The translations under genes were made by a program, and so were the position numbers. From CAVSJJ01 sp963771015 (GTDB lineage Bacteria > Actinomycetota > Actinomycetes > Actinomycetales > Dermatophilaceae): DNA of 64,000 bases. Under the pieces are notes generated by a model. That model saw only the letters and a list, made by a program, of their open reading frames with translations. It had not been told where the DNA came from and searched no databases. This document shows positions 42,639 to 52,029 of the stretch, piece after piece (position 1 is the stretch's first letter; every line of letters starts with the position of its first letter). The stretch spans positions 620,001-684,000 of the forward strand of contig CAVYRN010000009.1 in the NCBI GenBank assembly GCA_963771015.1, in the 5' to 3' direction.

Positions 42639-43870
42639 CGGTCCTCCAGCCGGTCCCGGGCCATCCCGGCACCGTGCGCGACCTCGCCGACGCCCTGACG
42701 GCCCTGGGCCGCCGGGTGGCCGGCACCGACCGGGTTCTCCTCGGGCTGCGGCCCGGCCCGGCGTGGGAGGGCCAGGCCGCGGCGGCGTTCGCGGACCGGG
42801 TCGTCGAGGTCTCGACGGTCCTCGACCCCGTGGCGCGTCGGTATGCCGGGGCGGCGGTGGTGCTGCGTCGCTTCGCCGACGCCCTCGAGGCGGCACAGGC
42901 GGCGACCCAGCGGGCCTCGGACGAGCGTGAGCGGGCCGGTGCCGCGATCGCGCGGCTCGAGGTCGCGCTGGAGCAGGCTCTCGACGCCGGCGCAGGCCGG
43001 GCCGACCCCTCGGTCGTGCGGCTGGTCGCCGCGCAGCGCGACGAGGTCGGGCATCGGGTCGCCGCGGAGGCGGCCCACCGCCTGGCCTGGGCGGCATACG
43101 AGGAGCAGGACCGGCACTGCGCGGCGACGCTGCGGCAGCTGGCGACGGACCGGCTCGTCGACCCCGTGGCATACCGCGCCCTCGCCGGCGTCGCCGAGGG
43201 CGCCTCAGAGGTGTCCACGGGACTGGCTCTGCTGTCCATCGAGGCGCCACCCCTGGCGGCGGTCGCGGGTGCGGTCTCGCTCGTCGGCGCGGCGGCCGAG
43301 GCGACCGCGCTGGTCGGCTGGGGGGACGGCGACTGGGGTGACGTGCTGGCCCACACCGTCATCGGCGGGGTCGGGATCGGCGGGCGGGCGCTCTCGCTCG
43401 GTGCCCGCGCAGAGGAGGGGGTGCCGGGCGCGGGGGCGCTCACCGTGCGCTCGCGCCTGGCGACCGGGCTGAGCGGGGTGGCGCGAGGGGCGGCGGGCGA
43501 CCTTCGTGGGGCCTTGCGAGCGCTCGGTCCCGAGTCGGTGGCCGGGACGCGTGCCGTCGCACTCGCCGAGACCGGAGCCCCGCGGGGCGCCGACATCGCC
43601 GGGCGGGCCCGCGCGCTGGCCGCCCGGGCCCGGGCGACGGCCCGAGCCAAGGCCGACGAGGCGTTCCTCGACGACTGGCGGGTCATCACGACGAAGGGTG
43701 CCGGGGCCGCCGCCCCGGGCATGGCGGTCGCCGGGGCCGGGCTCCGGCTCGCCCACCAGGCCGGAAGCGCGGCCCGCGAGGTGGCGGACGTCCAGGAGCG
43801 GGTGGACGAGGTGCGCCGTCCGCGCCCCCCCGCCGGCCTGAGCGGGACCCGGTCCCCGGCGAGCTGGTGA
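42635..43870 (+). CDS. WXG-domain protein with long Ala-rich C-terminus
   Basis: A 411-residue protein. Its N-terminal 100 residues form a helical hairpin with a WEG motif (GPAWEGQAAAAFADRV), as in WXG/LXG-type type VII secretion substrates. Later parts are Ala/Arg/Glu-rich helices with two hydrophobic stretches (about 205-225 and 250-265). LXG/WXG proteins often end in a toxin; no toxin motif is recognised here and no immunity gene follows, so it may be a structural or scaffold form. Start GTG at 42635 by the 4-base overlap. Confidence 0.6.
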   Translation: MTVLQPVPGHPGTVRDLADALTALGRRVAGTDRVLLGLRPGPAWEGQAAAAFADRVVEVSTVLDPVARRYAGAAVVLRRFADALEAAQAATQRASDERERAGAAIARLEVALEQALDAGAGRADPSVVRLVAAQRDEVGHRVAAEAAHRLAWAAYEEQDRHCAATLRQLATDRLVDPVAYRALAGVAEGASEVSTGLALLSIEAPPLAAVAGAVSLVGAAAEATALVGWGDGDWGDVLAHTVIGGVGIGGRALSLGARAEEGVPGAGALTVRSRLATGLSGVARGAAGDLRGALRALGPESVAGTRAVALAETGAPRGADIAGRARALAARARATARAKADEAFLDDWRVITTKGAGAAAPGMAVAGAGLRLAHQAGSAAREVADVQERVDEVRRPRPPAGLSGTRSPASW

Positions 43871-43879
43871 GCCCCGACC

Positions 43880-43885
43880 TATCCT
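43880..43885 (+). promoter_or_regulatory. -10 box of a leaderless promoter (hrpA)
   Basis: TATCCT ends 8 bases before the ATG at 43893, without a Shine-Dalgarno. Confidence 0.55.
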
Positions 43886-43892
43886 GGGGCCC

Positions 43893-46800
43893 ATGCGCGC
43901 CGTCGGCTCCCTCCCGGTGGTCGACCCGGCGCGGCTGAACTACCCCGAGCAGCTGCCCGTCGTTGCTCGCAAGGACGACATCGCGGCCGCCATCCGCGAC
44001 CACCAGGTCGTCGTCGTCGCCGGGGAGACCGGCTCGGGCAAGACCACCCAGCTGCCCAAGATCTGTCTCGAGCTCGGACTGGGGGGACGCGGCCGGATCG
44101 CGCACACGCAGCCCCGGCGGATCGCCGCGCGGAGCGTGGCCGAGCGCATCGCCGAGGAGATGGGCACCGAGCTCGGGGACGTCGTCGGCTACCAGGTCCG
44201 CTTCACCGACCGCAGCAGCGACGCGACCCGGGTCGTCGTCATGACCGACGGCATCCTGCTGAGCGAGATGCAGCGCGACCCAGACCTGCGCCGGTACGAG
44301 GTCGTCATCGTGGACGAGGCCCACGAGCGCAGCCTCAACATCGACTTCATCCTGGGCTACCTGACCGCCCTGCTGCCGCGTCGTCCCGACCTCACGGTCA
44401 TCATCACGTCGGCCACCATCGACCCCGACCGCTTCGCCCGCCACTTCGCCACCGGCGGCGGTGGCGAGCGGCTCCGCGAGGTGCCGGTCATCGAGGTGTC
44501 GGGGCGGACCTACCCCGTCGAGGTTCGCTACCGCCCACTCGTCGAGGTCGATGCCGAGGGCGCCGTGCGGGGCGACCGAGACCAGGTCACCGGCATCACC
44601 GAGGCCGTTGAGGAGCTGTGGACCGAGTCGGCCCGGCCGGGGCACCCGAGCGACGCGACCGACATCCTCGTCTTCCTCTCCGGCGAACGAGAGATCCGCG
44701 ACGCTGCCGACGCGGTGTCGGCGCTGGGGCTGCCCGACACCGAGGTGCTCCCGCTCTTCGCGCGGCTGTCGGCCGCCGAGCAGCACCGGGTGTTCCGGCG
44801 CGCCGGCGGGCGCCGGGTCATCCTGGCGACGAACGTGGCCGAGACCTCGCTCACCGTTCCCGGGATCGGCTACGTCATCGACACCGGGACCGCCCGCATC
44901 TCGAGGTACAGCCAGCGGACGAAGGTGCAGCGACTGCCCATCGAGCCGATCTCCCGGGCCAGCGCGAACCAGCGGGCCGGGCGCTGCGGCCGGGTCGCCG
45001 AGGGGGTGTGCATCCGGCTCTACTCCCAGGAGGACTACGAGTCACGGCCGGAGTTCACCGAGCCCGAGATCCAACGCACCTCGCTGGCCTCCGTCATCCT
45101 TCAGATGACCGCCCTCGGACTCGGGGACATCGCCCGGTTCCCCTTCGTCGACGCGCCCGACGCCCGCCAGGTCGCCGACGGCGTCCGGCTGCTCGAGGAG
45201 CTGGGGGCCTTCGCCGCCGGCGGCTCGACGGGATCACCGCGCCGCGGTCGCGGCCGTCGCGGCCGGGGCCGGGGTGGCAGCGGGTCCCGGCTCACGGCAT
45301 CCGGCCGGACCCTTGCCCGGCTGCCCCTCGACCCCAGGCTGGGCCGGATGATCATCGAGGCGGGCCGGCTGGGCTGCACCAAGGAGGTGCTCGTCGTCGT
45401 CGCCGCTCTGTCGATCCAGGACCCGCGGGAGCGCCCCGTCGACAAGGAGGCCCAGGCCACCCAGGCGCATGCGAGGTTCCGCAACGACGCCTCCGACTTC
45501 GCGACCCTGCACAACCTCTGGCGGTACCTGCGCACTCAGCAGAAGGCCCTGTCCGGGAGTGCCTTTCGCCGGATGTGCAAGAACGAGTATCTCCACTACC
45601 TGCGGGTGCGTGAGTGGCAGGACGTGCACGCGCAGCTGCGTCGGGCCTGCCGTCAGGCGCGGATCGACCCAGACGTGGCCACCTCGGCCGGCGACGCCGA
45701 CCCGGACTGGGACCGGGTGCACCAGGCGCTCCTTGCCGGTCTGTTGTCCCATGTCGGGGTCCGCGACGCGGTCCGTCGGGAGTATGCCGGCGCTCGCGGC
45801 GCCCGCTTCTCCCTCTCTCCCGGGTCATCTCTGTTCCGGCGCCAGCCCGACTACGTCATGGCCGCCGAGCTCGTCGAGACGACCCGCCTGTGGGCCCGGA
45901 CGAACGCCAGGATCGACCCGCGGTGGGCCGAGGAGGTCGGGGCCCACGTCGTCAAGCGCACCCACAGCGAGCCGCGGTGGTCCCGTCGGCAGGGGGCGGC
46001 CGTCGCGACCGAGCGAGTGACCCTCTACGGCGTGCCGCTGGTGACGGACCGAACGGTGCAGTTCGCCCGCGTCGACCCGTTCGGGGCGCGGGAGCTGTTC
46101 ATCCGGCATGCGCTCGTCGAGGGCGACTGGGACACCCAGCACGCCTTCTGGCGCGCCAACGAGGCCCTGCTGCGCAAGGTGGGCGAGCTCGAGGAACGGG
46201 CACGACGCCGCGACATCGTCGTCGACGACGAGGTGCTCTTCGCCTTCTATGACGGACGCATCCCGCCCGATGTCGTGTCCGTGCGCCACTTCGACCGATG
46301 GTGGAAAGGCGAGCGAGCCGTTCGGCCGGACCTGCTGACCTTCACCGAGGAGCTCCTCACGAGCGAGACGGCGGGGGAGGTGTCGGGCCGCGAGTACCCG
46401 ACGACCTGGCGGCAGGGCGATCTCGAGCTCGACGTGACCTACCAGTTCGCCCCCGGCTCGGCGGCGGACGGAGTGACGGTGCACCTCCCCGTCGCGCTGC
46501 TCAACCAGGTGCGTGACGAGGGCTTCGACTGGCAGGTCCCCGGGTTGCGAGCGGACCTCGTCATCGCGCTGCTCCGTTCGTTGCCGAAGACGAGCCGCCG
46601 CCACTTCGTCCCGGTTCCCGACCGAGCGGCGGCCGCCCTCGCCGAGGTTCGTCCCGGTCACGGGCGGCTGACCGACGAGCTGGCGCGCGTCCTCGCCGAG
46701 CAGACCGGCGTGCAGGTCGCGGCCGAGGAGTGGCGACCTGACGCCGTGCCTGACCACCTCCGGATCACCTTCAGCGCGGAGGACGGCGGCCGCGTCGTCG

Positions 46801-47768
46801 CGTCCGGCAAGAGTCTTGACGAGCTGCGGTCGCGCAGCCGCGGCGCCATCCGCACCGGCATGGCCCGTGCCGGGGCCGACATCGAGCGCACCGGCCTGAG
46901 CACGTGGGACGTCGGCACCATCCCCGCGACGTACGAGAGCACGACCGGGGGCCACCTCGTCCGGGGCTTCCCGGCCCTCGTCGACGAGGGCACCGGCGTG
47001 GCCCTGCGGCTGGTCCCCGACGAGACGGAGGCCCGGGCGGCGCACCGCCTCGGAGTTCGCCGTCTGCTGCTCCTCGGCACGACGGCACCGTGGTCCCGCG
47101 TCCTGGCCCGGCTCAGCAACGCGGACAAGCTCCGGCTGCAGCTGGCCCCGCACGGCTCCGTGCCGGCCCTCCTGGAGGACTGTCTCGCCGCCGCGGTCGA
47201 CGCCATCGTCGCCGAGCGGGTCAGCGGCGAGGTCCGCACGGCGGAGGCGTATGCCGAGGCACTGGCCGCGGTGCGGGCCCATGTCGTCACCCGGGTGCTC
47301 CAGGTCGTCGACGCCGTCGGTCCCGTTCTTGCCGAGGCGGCCGAGGTGCGACGGCGGCTCGACGCCCTCGCCGACGCGTCCGCTGCGCCCCTCGTGGCGC
47401 CGGCCGTGGCCGACGTCCGCGCCCAGCTCGGGTCGCTCGTCCGCCCCGGCTTCGTCGCCCTGACGGGTGCGGAGCGCCTCGCCGACCTGAACCGGTACCT
47501 GCGCGCGATGAACCACCGACTGGACCGCGCCGCGACGAACCCGCGCGAGCCCGTGCTCCAGGAGGTCGTGGACCGGGTCGAGGCGGCGTATGCCGACCTT
47601 CTCGACACGCTGCCGGCGGGCCGGGCGGGGGCCGCCGAGGTCACCGACGTCGGGTGGATGATCGAGGAGCTGCGCGTGGGGCTCTTCGCCCAGGGGCTTG
47701 GCACGGCCTACTCGGTGTCGGAGAAGCGGGTGCTCAGGGCCATCGCCACACTCGCCGCCGCCCCGTGA
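43893..47768 (+). CDS. hrpA: ATP-dependent RNA helicase HrpA
   Basis: A 1291-residue DEAH-box helicase, full length for the HrpA family. Walker A GETGSGKTTQLPK near 43-55, DEAH near 140 (VIVDEAHERS), SAT motif, and motif VI NQRAGRCGRV follow in order. The helicase-associated and OB domains and the DUF3418 C-terminus complete it. A short Arg/Gly-rich insertion (RRGRGRRGRGRGG, about 447-462) lies after the helicase core and may bind RNA. In E. coli HrpA acts on mRNA and stalled ribosomes. Confidence 0.95.
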   Translation: MRAVGSLPVVDPARLNYPEQLPVVARKDDIAAAIRDHQVVVVAGETGSGKTTQLPKICLELGLGGRGRIAHTQPRRIAARSVAERIAEEMGTELGDVVGYQVRFTDRSSDATRVVVMTDGILLSEMQRDPDLRRYEVVIVDEAHERSLNIDFILGYLTALLPRRPDLTVIITSATIDPDRFARHFATGGGGERLREVPVIEVSGRTYPVEVRYRPLVEVDAEGAVRGDRDQVTGITEAVEELWTESARPGHPSDATDILVFLSGEREIRDAADAVSALGLPDTEVLPLFARLSAAEQHRVFRRAGGRRVILATNVAETSLTVPGIGYVIDTGTARISRYSQRTKVQRLPIEPISRASANQRAGRCGRVAEGVCIRLYSQEDYESRPEFTEPEIQRTSLASVILQMTALGLGDIARFPFVDAPDARQVADGVRLLEELGAFAAGGSTGSPRRGRGRRGRGRGGSGSRLTASGRTLARLPLDPRLGRMIIEAGRLGCTKEVLVVVAALSIQDPRERPVDKEAQATQAHARFRNDASDFATLHNLWRYLRTQQKALSGSAFRRMCKNEYLHYLRVREWQDVHAQLRRACRQARIDPDVATSAGDADPDWDRVHQALLAGLLSHVGVRDAVRREYAGARGARFSLSPGSSLFRRQPDYVMAAELVETTRLWARTNARIDPRWAEEVGAHVVKRTHSEPRWSRRQGAAVATERVTLYGVPLVTDRTVQFARVDPFGARELFIRHALVEGDWDTQHAFWRANEALLRKVGELEERARRRDIVVDDEVLFAFYDGRIPPDVVSVRHFDRWWKGERAVRPDLLTFTEELLTSETAGEVSGREYPTTWRQGDLELDVTYQFAPGSAADGVTVHLPVALLNQVRDEGFDWQVPGLRADLVIALLRSLPKTSRRHFVPVPDRAAAALAEVRPGHGRLTDELARVLAEQTGVQVAAEEWRPDAVPDHLRITFSAEDGGRVVASGKSLDELRSRSRGAIRTGMARAGADIERTGLSTWDVGTIPATYESTTGGHLVRGFPALVDEGTGVALRLVPDETEARAAHRLGVRRLLLLGTTAPWSRVLARLSNADKLRLQLAPHGSVPALLEDCLAAAVDAIVAERVSGEVRTAEAYAEALAAVRAHVVTRVLQVVDAVGPVLAEAAEVRRRLDALADASAAPLVAPAVADVRAQLGSLVRPGFVALTGAERLADLNRYLRAMNHRLDRAATNPREPVLQEVVDRVEAAYADLLDTLPAGRAGAAEVTDVGWMIEELRVGLFAQGLGTAYSVSEKRVLRAIATLAAAP

Positions 47769-47849
47769 GCGGCCGCAGGGCAGGGGGCGGGAATCCTCAC
47801 CCGGCGGCGGTCGTTGTTCCGGGGGAGTACCTCATCGAAAGGGCACGCC

Positions 47850-48764
47850 GTGCTGAACCCGTCAGAGCTGTACCGCTGGGACACCGACCCCGACGACCTC
47901 GGACCGTCGTCGGGAGTTCTCATGGTCACCCTCGGCGCGTTCGTCGACGCCGGGAACATCCAGCGCGTGCTGAGCTCGCACCTGCTCGACACCGAGGACG
48001 CGACCCTCATCGCCACCTTCGACCTCGACCAGCTGTTCGACTACCGGGGCCGGCGCCCCGCCATGGTCTTCGACACCAACCGTTGGGTCAGCTACGACGG
48101 ACCCTCCCTCGAGGTGCACCGGCTGACCGACCGGGACGGCGAGGCGTACTACCTCCTCAACGGCCCGGAGCCGGACTACCAGTGGGAACGGCTCGTCGAG
48201 GCGGTCTCGGAGGTCGTGACCCGGCTCGGGATCTCGATCGTCGTGTCGGTCCACGGCATTCCGATGGGGGTGCCGCACACGCGGCCCGTCGGGATGACCG
48301 CCCACGCCACCGACCCACGCCTCGTCGGCGACGCGGAGGCCTCCTTCGGGCGGGTCCAGGTGCCTGCGAGCCTGGCCTCGCTCCTTGAGCTGCGGCTCGG
48401 CGAGGCCGGTCGGGACGCACTCGGCTTCGCCGTTCACGTGCCGCACTACCTCGCCCAGGCGGAGTGGGCCGAGGGGGCGCTCGCCGCGCTGAACGCCGTC
48501 GTCGACGCGACGGGCCTCAGCCTGCCCAACGACGACCTCGTCGCCCGGGTCGGCGCCAACCGGGCCGAGATCGCCGGCGAGGTGGCCGGCAACGAGGAGG
48601 CGGGTGCGCTCATCGCCGCTCTGGAGCGTCAGTACGACACCTTCGTCGAGGGGGCCGAGCGGCCCAGCCTGCTGGCCGCGCAGGCCAGCGACATCCCCTC
48701 GGCCGACGAGCTCGGCGCGGAGTTCGAGGCGTTCCTCAAGAACGTCTCCGACGACGACGCCTGA
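47850..48764 (+). CDS. PAC2 family protein
   Basis: A 304-residue member of the PAC2 (proteasome assembly chaperone-like) family, common in actinobacteria. Typical stretches are VTLGAFVDAGNIQRVLSSHLLD, FDLDQLFDYRGRRPAMVFD, and GIPMGVPHTRPVGMTAHATD. The bacterial function is not established, though a role near the proteasome has been proposed. The GTG at 47850 has GAAAGGG at 47837-47843. Single gene, convergent with the DNA polymerase-like gene. Confidence 0.85.
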   Translation: MLNPSELYRWDTDPDDLGPSSGVLMVTLGAFVDAGNIQRVLSSHLLDTEDATLIATFDLDQLFDYRGRRPAMVFDTNRWVSYDGPSLEVHRLTDRDGEAYYLLNGPEPDYQWERLVEAVSEVVTRLGISIVVSVHGIPMGVPHTRPVGMTAHATDPRLVGDAEASFGRVQVPASLASLLELRLGEAGRDALGFAVHVPHYLAQAEWAEGALAALNAVVDATGLSLPNDDLVARVGANRAEIAGEVAGNEEAGALIAALERQYDTFVEGAERPSLLAAQASDIPSADELGAEFEAFLKNVSDDDA

Positions 48765-48796
48765 CCGGACTGACCGGACTGACCGGCCTGGCCGGC
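48761..48796. repeat. 9-bp tandem repeat at the PAC2 stop
   Basis: CTGACCGGA occurs at 48761 and 48770, then variants CTGACCGGC (48779) and CTGGCCGGC (48788). The first copy contains the PAC2 stop codon. Confidence 0.7.
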
Positions 48797-48817
48797 ACGG
48801 CGGCCGCGGTGGTCGGC

Positions 48818-50539
48818 TCAGTCCTTGGCCTCGGACCAGCGGTGGATCACCGTGGTGTCCGACACGAACCGCACGGCAGCGCCGCCGCTCCACCACCGCG
48901 CCGCGTCCGCCAGGGACCGGTCCACGACGGACGCGGCCTGTGCAGCCCGGTCCTCGGGCACGTGGAGCAGCAGCTCGTCGTGCAGGCAGAGCACGATCTC
49001 GGCCCCGAGGTCCTCGGCACTCGCGCGGACCGTGGCCGCCCAGGCCTTGAACAGCTCGGCTGCGGCGCCCTGGACGACCGCGTTGCGGGCGAACCGCCCT
49101 CTCGCCGCGTCGAGGGCCGGGTCGGTCCCGACGGGCCGGTCGGCGAGGAACCGGCCGGTCGGGATGAGCCGGCCCCCGAAGGTCCGCAGCGCCTCGCCCC
49201 GCACGCCCGCGGCATACGCCCGGTCCAGGTGGGCCATCGCGACCGGGTAGGCCCGCTCCAGACCCTTGAGCGCCTCACCCGCGGCCCCGCTGCGCTGGCC
49301 GTACATCGCCGCGAGGACGGCGATCTTGGCGACCGGGCGGTCGACGCCGAGCCGGTCCGCCACGGGCGCGTAGAGGTCGTCGGCCCGGGTCGCCTCGGCG
49401 AACGCGGCGTCCCCGGAGACGACCGCAAGGACGCGGGGCTCGACCTGTCCGAGGTCCGCCCGGACGAAGGCGTAGCCGGGCGCCGCGGCCACGGCGGGGC
49501 GTAGTGCCGTGGGAAGGTTGTGCAGGCCGTTCTCGGCGGTCATCCGTCCGCCGGCACCGTCGCAGGCGGTCCACCGGCCCCGCAGCCGGTTGTCGGCACC
49601 CACCGCGGTGTCGAGCCACCGGTAGCCGTAGGTCGTCGAGATCCGCTCGGCCTTGCGCCACCGCAGCAGGGCGTCGACCACCGGGTGGACGCCGCGGTAG
49701 GGGTCGAGGACTCCCTTGCGGGTGTTGGGAACATCGACCCCGACGGCCGCGAGGAGCTCGCGGACCTGGGCCGGGTTGCGCAGGTCCGTCGACTCTCGGC
49801 CCGGGACGTGCCGCAGCACTGCGAGGTCGCGGTCGCGTCGGGCCGCGGCGGCCTCGACCTCGGTAGTCGTCCGAGGGCCCGCGGCGTCGGCGATGAGCGA
49901 CTCGGCTCGCGCGCGGTCGACCGGCAGGCCGTCGCGCTCGAGCTCCACGCACAGCAGGGCAGCGGCCGACTCGGAGTGCACCGTGGCGACCAGGCGCGGT
50001 CCGGCCGCGGCCGCCTGCTCGCGCTGCCGCGCCGCCGTGTCGAGCGCGGCCCGGCCCCAGGCGAGGAGCCGCTCCGGCGTGGTCAGCCAGGCGCCGCCCA
50101 CGGCCTCGGGGCGCAGGTGGCCGTCGCCCCGGACGAGGGCGTCGGCGGGGAGGTCGCCGGCATCCGTCGCGAAGGCGAACAGGTCCTCGGCGGCCGGGGC
50201 GGGGACCGAGCCCGCAGGTATGCCGTGGGCGGCCGCCCAGGTGACCCCCGGTCCGGCCACCCAGCCCCCGTGGAGGAGTCGGTGCGCCTCGGCGATGTCC
50301 CAGCACCGGGACAGCCGGTGCCGGGCGGCGACGAGGGGCGCCGCGTCGCGGCCGGCCGCCCAGCAGACCCATCGGGGGCGGCGCTCGGCCTCGAGCGCGG
50401 CGGCGAGCTCGATGATCCGGGGCAGCGGCCCGGACTCGGCGATGCCGGCCCCCACGAGCGCCGCGCGGGCCGAGGAGGCCGGCTCCTCGGGTCGTGCGGG
50501 CGCGACGACGACCGCGATCACCGCCTCGCCGGTCGACAT
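48818..50539 (-). CDS. Family-A DNA polymerase, PolI-like (3'-5' exonuclease/polymerase form)
   Basis: A 573-residue protein far shorter than housekeeping PolI (about 880-900) and lacking the 5'-3' exonuclease. Polymerase motifs: A near 361 (VRADLGQVEPRVLA, with the catalytic Asp and the E/R pair), B near 403 (KIAVLAAMYGQ) and C near 516 (CLHDELLLHVP). The N-terminal about 170 residues hold a degenerate 3'-5' exonuclease-like region. This second PolI-like enzyme occurs in many actinobacteria and may serve repair or RNA-primer work. Minus strand, single gene. Confidence 0.88.
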   Translation of the reverse strand: MSTGEAVIAVVVAPARPEEPASSARAALVGAGIAESGPLPRIIELAAALEAERRPRWVCWAAGRDAAPLVAARHRLSRCWDIAEAHRLLHGGWVAGPGVTWAAAHGIPAGSVPAPAAEDLFAFATDAGDLPADALVRGDGHLRPEAVGGAWLTTPERLLAWGRAALDTAARQREQAAAAGPRLVATVHSESAAALLCVELERDGLPVDRARAESLIADAAGPRTTTEVEAAAARRDRDLAVLRHVPGRESTDLRNPAQVRELLAAVGVDVPNTRKGVLDPYRGVHPVVDALLRWRKAERISTTYGYRWLDTAVGADNRLRGRWTACDGAGGRMTAENGLHNLPTALRPAVAAAPGYAFVRADLGQVEPRVLAVVSGDAAFAEATRADDLYAPVADRLGVDRPVAKIAVLAAMYGQRSGAAGEALKGLERAYPVAMAHLDRAYAAGVRGEALRTFGGRLIPTGRFLADRPVGTDPALDAARGRFARNAVVQGAAAELFKAWAATVRASAEDLGAEIVLCLHDELLLHVPEDRAAQAASVVDRSLADAARWWSGGAAVRFVSDTTVIHRWSEAKD

Positions 50540-50682
50540 GCGCGCAGCCTAGGGGAGGGGGGTGTCGTCGGCAGGCTCGGCCGGGGGCGCGTCGCCCGCC
50601 GTGGCAGGATGGCCGTTCCGGCACATCGACCGCCCCGGCGCCACGAGCGGACCGGGGCAGGGCAGGCACGAGGAGGGACCGC

Positions 50683-51396
50683 GTGGAGATCCTGGGGACG
50701 GGTGACGACGGCGTCCGCGAAAGTGGGCCGCTGGACCGGGCGGACGCGGCCGAACAGGACCCGAGCGGCGTGGCCCAGACGCTCGTGCAGAAGCTCATCG
50801 AGGTGGGCATCGACGGGCGAGGGCGGTTCGCCTCGGCCCAGCAGGTCGCCGATGCCGCCCTCAGGGCCAACCCCGACCGCGAGAGGGCCGTCCGGGCGAT
50901 CGTGACCCGACACCTCAAGCTGGCGTCGGCCAGCGGGTTCGTGACGAGCCTCGGTGGGTTCGTCACGATGCCGATCGCGCTGCCGGCCAACGTCACCGGC
51001 TTCTACGTCCTGTCGACCCGGATGACCGCCGCGATCGCGGCCGTGCGGGGCCACGACCTGGGCGAGCGGCACATCCGCACGGCCGTGCTCCTCAGCCTCG
51101 TCGGGGCGGACGCCGACGACCTGCTCCGGCAGGCCGGGATCGTCGCGCCGACCGGGCGGCTCGCCGCGCTGGCCGCCCAGCGGCTACCGGGACCCGCGCT
51201 CATGGTCGTCAACAAGGCCGTGGGCTTCAAGATCCTGGCGACGGCAGGCAAGGACGTGTTCTCCCGCTTCGGGCGGGCCGTGCCGTTCGTCGGCGGAGCC
51301 GTCGGCGCGGGCCTGGACGCCTACCTCATCAACCGGCTCGCCGAGCACGCCAAGCAGGAGTTCCCTCCCGCGGCCCCCCGGATCACGGCGCAGTAG
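50683..51396 (+). CDS. EcsC family protein
   Basis: A 237-residue EcsC-type protein. The core includes ASASGFVTSLGGFVTMPIALPANVTGFYVL, a membrane-associating amphipathic region, and FGRAVPFVGGAVGAGLDAYLI near the end. EcsC proteins associate with membranes in Bacillus and other bacteria; function is unclear. The GTG at 50683 has GAGGAGGG upstream. It precedes the DUF1232 gene by about 95 bases. Confidence 0.82.
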   Translation: MEILGTGDDGVRESGPLDRADAAEQDPSGVAQTLVQKLIEVGIDGRGRFASAQQVADAALRANPDRERAVRAIVTRHLKLASASGFVTSLGGFVTMPIALPANVTGFYVLSTRMTAAIAAVRGHDLGERHIRTAVLLSLVGADADDLLRQAGIVAPTGRLAALAAQRLPGPALMVVNKAVGFKILATAGKDVFSRFGRAVPFVGGAVGAGLDAYLINRLAEHAKQEFPPAAPRITAQ

Positions 51397-51490
51397 CGGG
51401 AACCCGGCGGGAACCCGCCCGTCGGACCCACGCGTTGTCCTCACGGCACCCGACCGAGGGTCGGCGGCCGACCGTCGTCAGGAGGAGCAG

Positions 51491-51898
51491 ATGGCTACCA
51501 CGTCTCGGTTCGGCGCTCTGCGGGCGCTCTACACCGCCGTGCGGGTCGCCGCCCGACCGGGTGGGCCGAGCCTCTGGGACCGGATCGCGGCGCTGCCGCG
51601 GCTCGTCTGGGCCACGCTGCGGGGCGAGTACCGGGGAGTGGGCCTGGGACGGCTCGCCCTCATCGCGGGTGCCACCGGCTACGTCATCTCCCCGGTCGAC
51701 CTCCTGCCCGAGCTGTTCCTCGGGTTCGCCGGTCTGCTCGATGACGCGGTCGTCCTCGGCTGGGTCGCCACCCAGGTGGTCACCGAGACCGAGAGCTTCC
51801 TCACGTGGGAACGCGCGCGAGCCGAGGCCGGTGCCGCCCCCGGGCCGACCGGGGGTCCCGCGGCGCACCGAACCGTCCAGGGAGAGGTCATCGGCTGA
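51491..51898 (+). CDS. DUF1232 (YkvA-type) membrane protein
   Basis: A 135-residue protein with the DUF1232/YkvA signature (LIAGATGYVISPVDLLPELFLGF, GLLDDAVVLGW), predicted to cross the membrane once or twice. The family is widespread and its role unknown. ATG at 51491 follows CAGGAGGAGCAG. Probably cotranscribed with the EcsC gene. Confidence 0.85.
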   Translation: MATTSRFGALRALYTAVRVAARPGGPSLWDRIAALPRLVWATLRGEYRGVGLGRLALIAGATGYVISPVDLLPELFLGFAGLLDDAVVLGWVATQVVTETESFLTWERARAEAGAAPGPTGGPAAHRTVQGEVIG

Positions 51899-52029
51899 CG
51901 GGTCGTCCGGCATACCGTCGGGCGCGCCGCACCGCGCACCGTCCACAGGCACCTCGGTCACCGGGTCGCTGTCCACAGGCCGCCGGACGCCGGTGGTCGG
52001 TGCCGGCCCTGGCATCGAGCATCGAGGGC

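Noticed and set aside
42635..43870. Polymorphic toxin with immunity gene
   Set aside because: No toxin motif in the C-terminus and the next gene is hrpA, not a small immunity gene.
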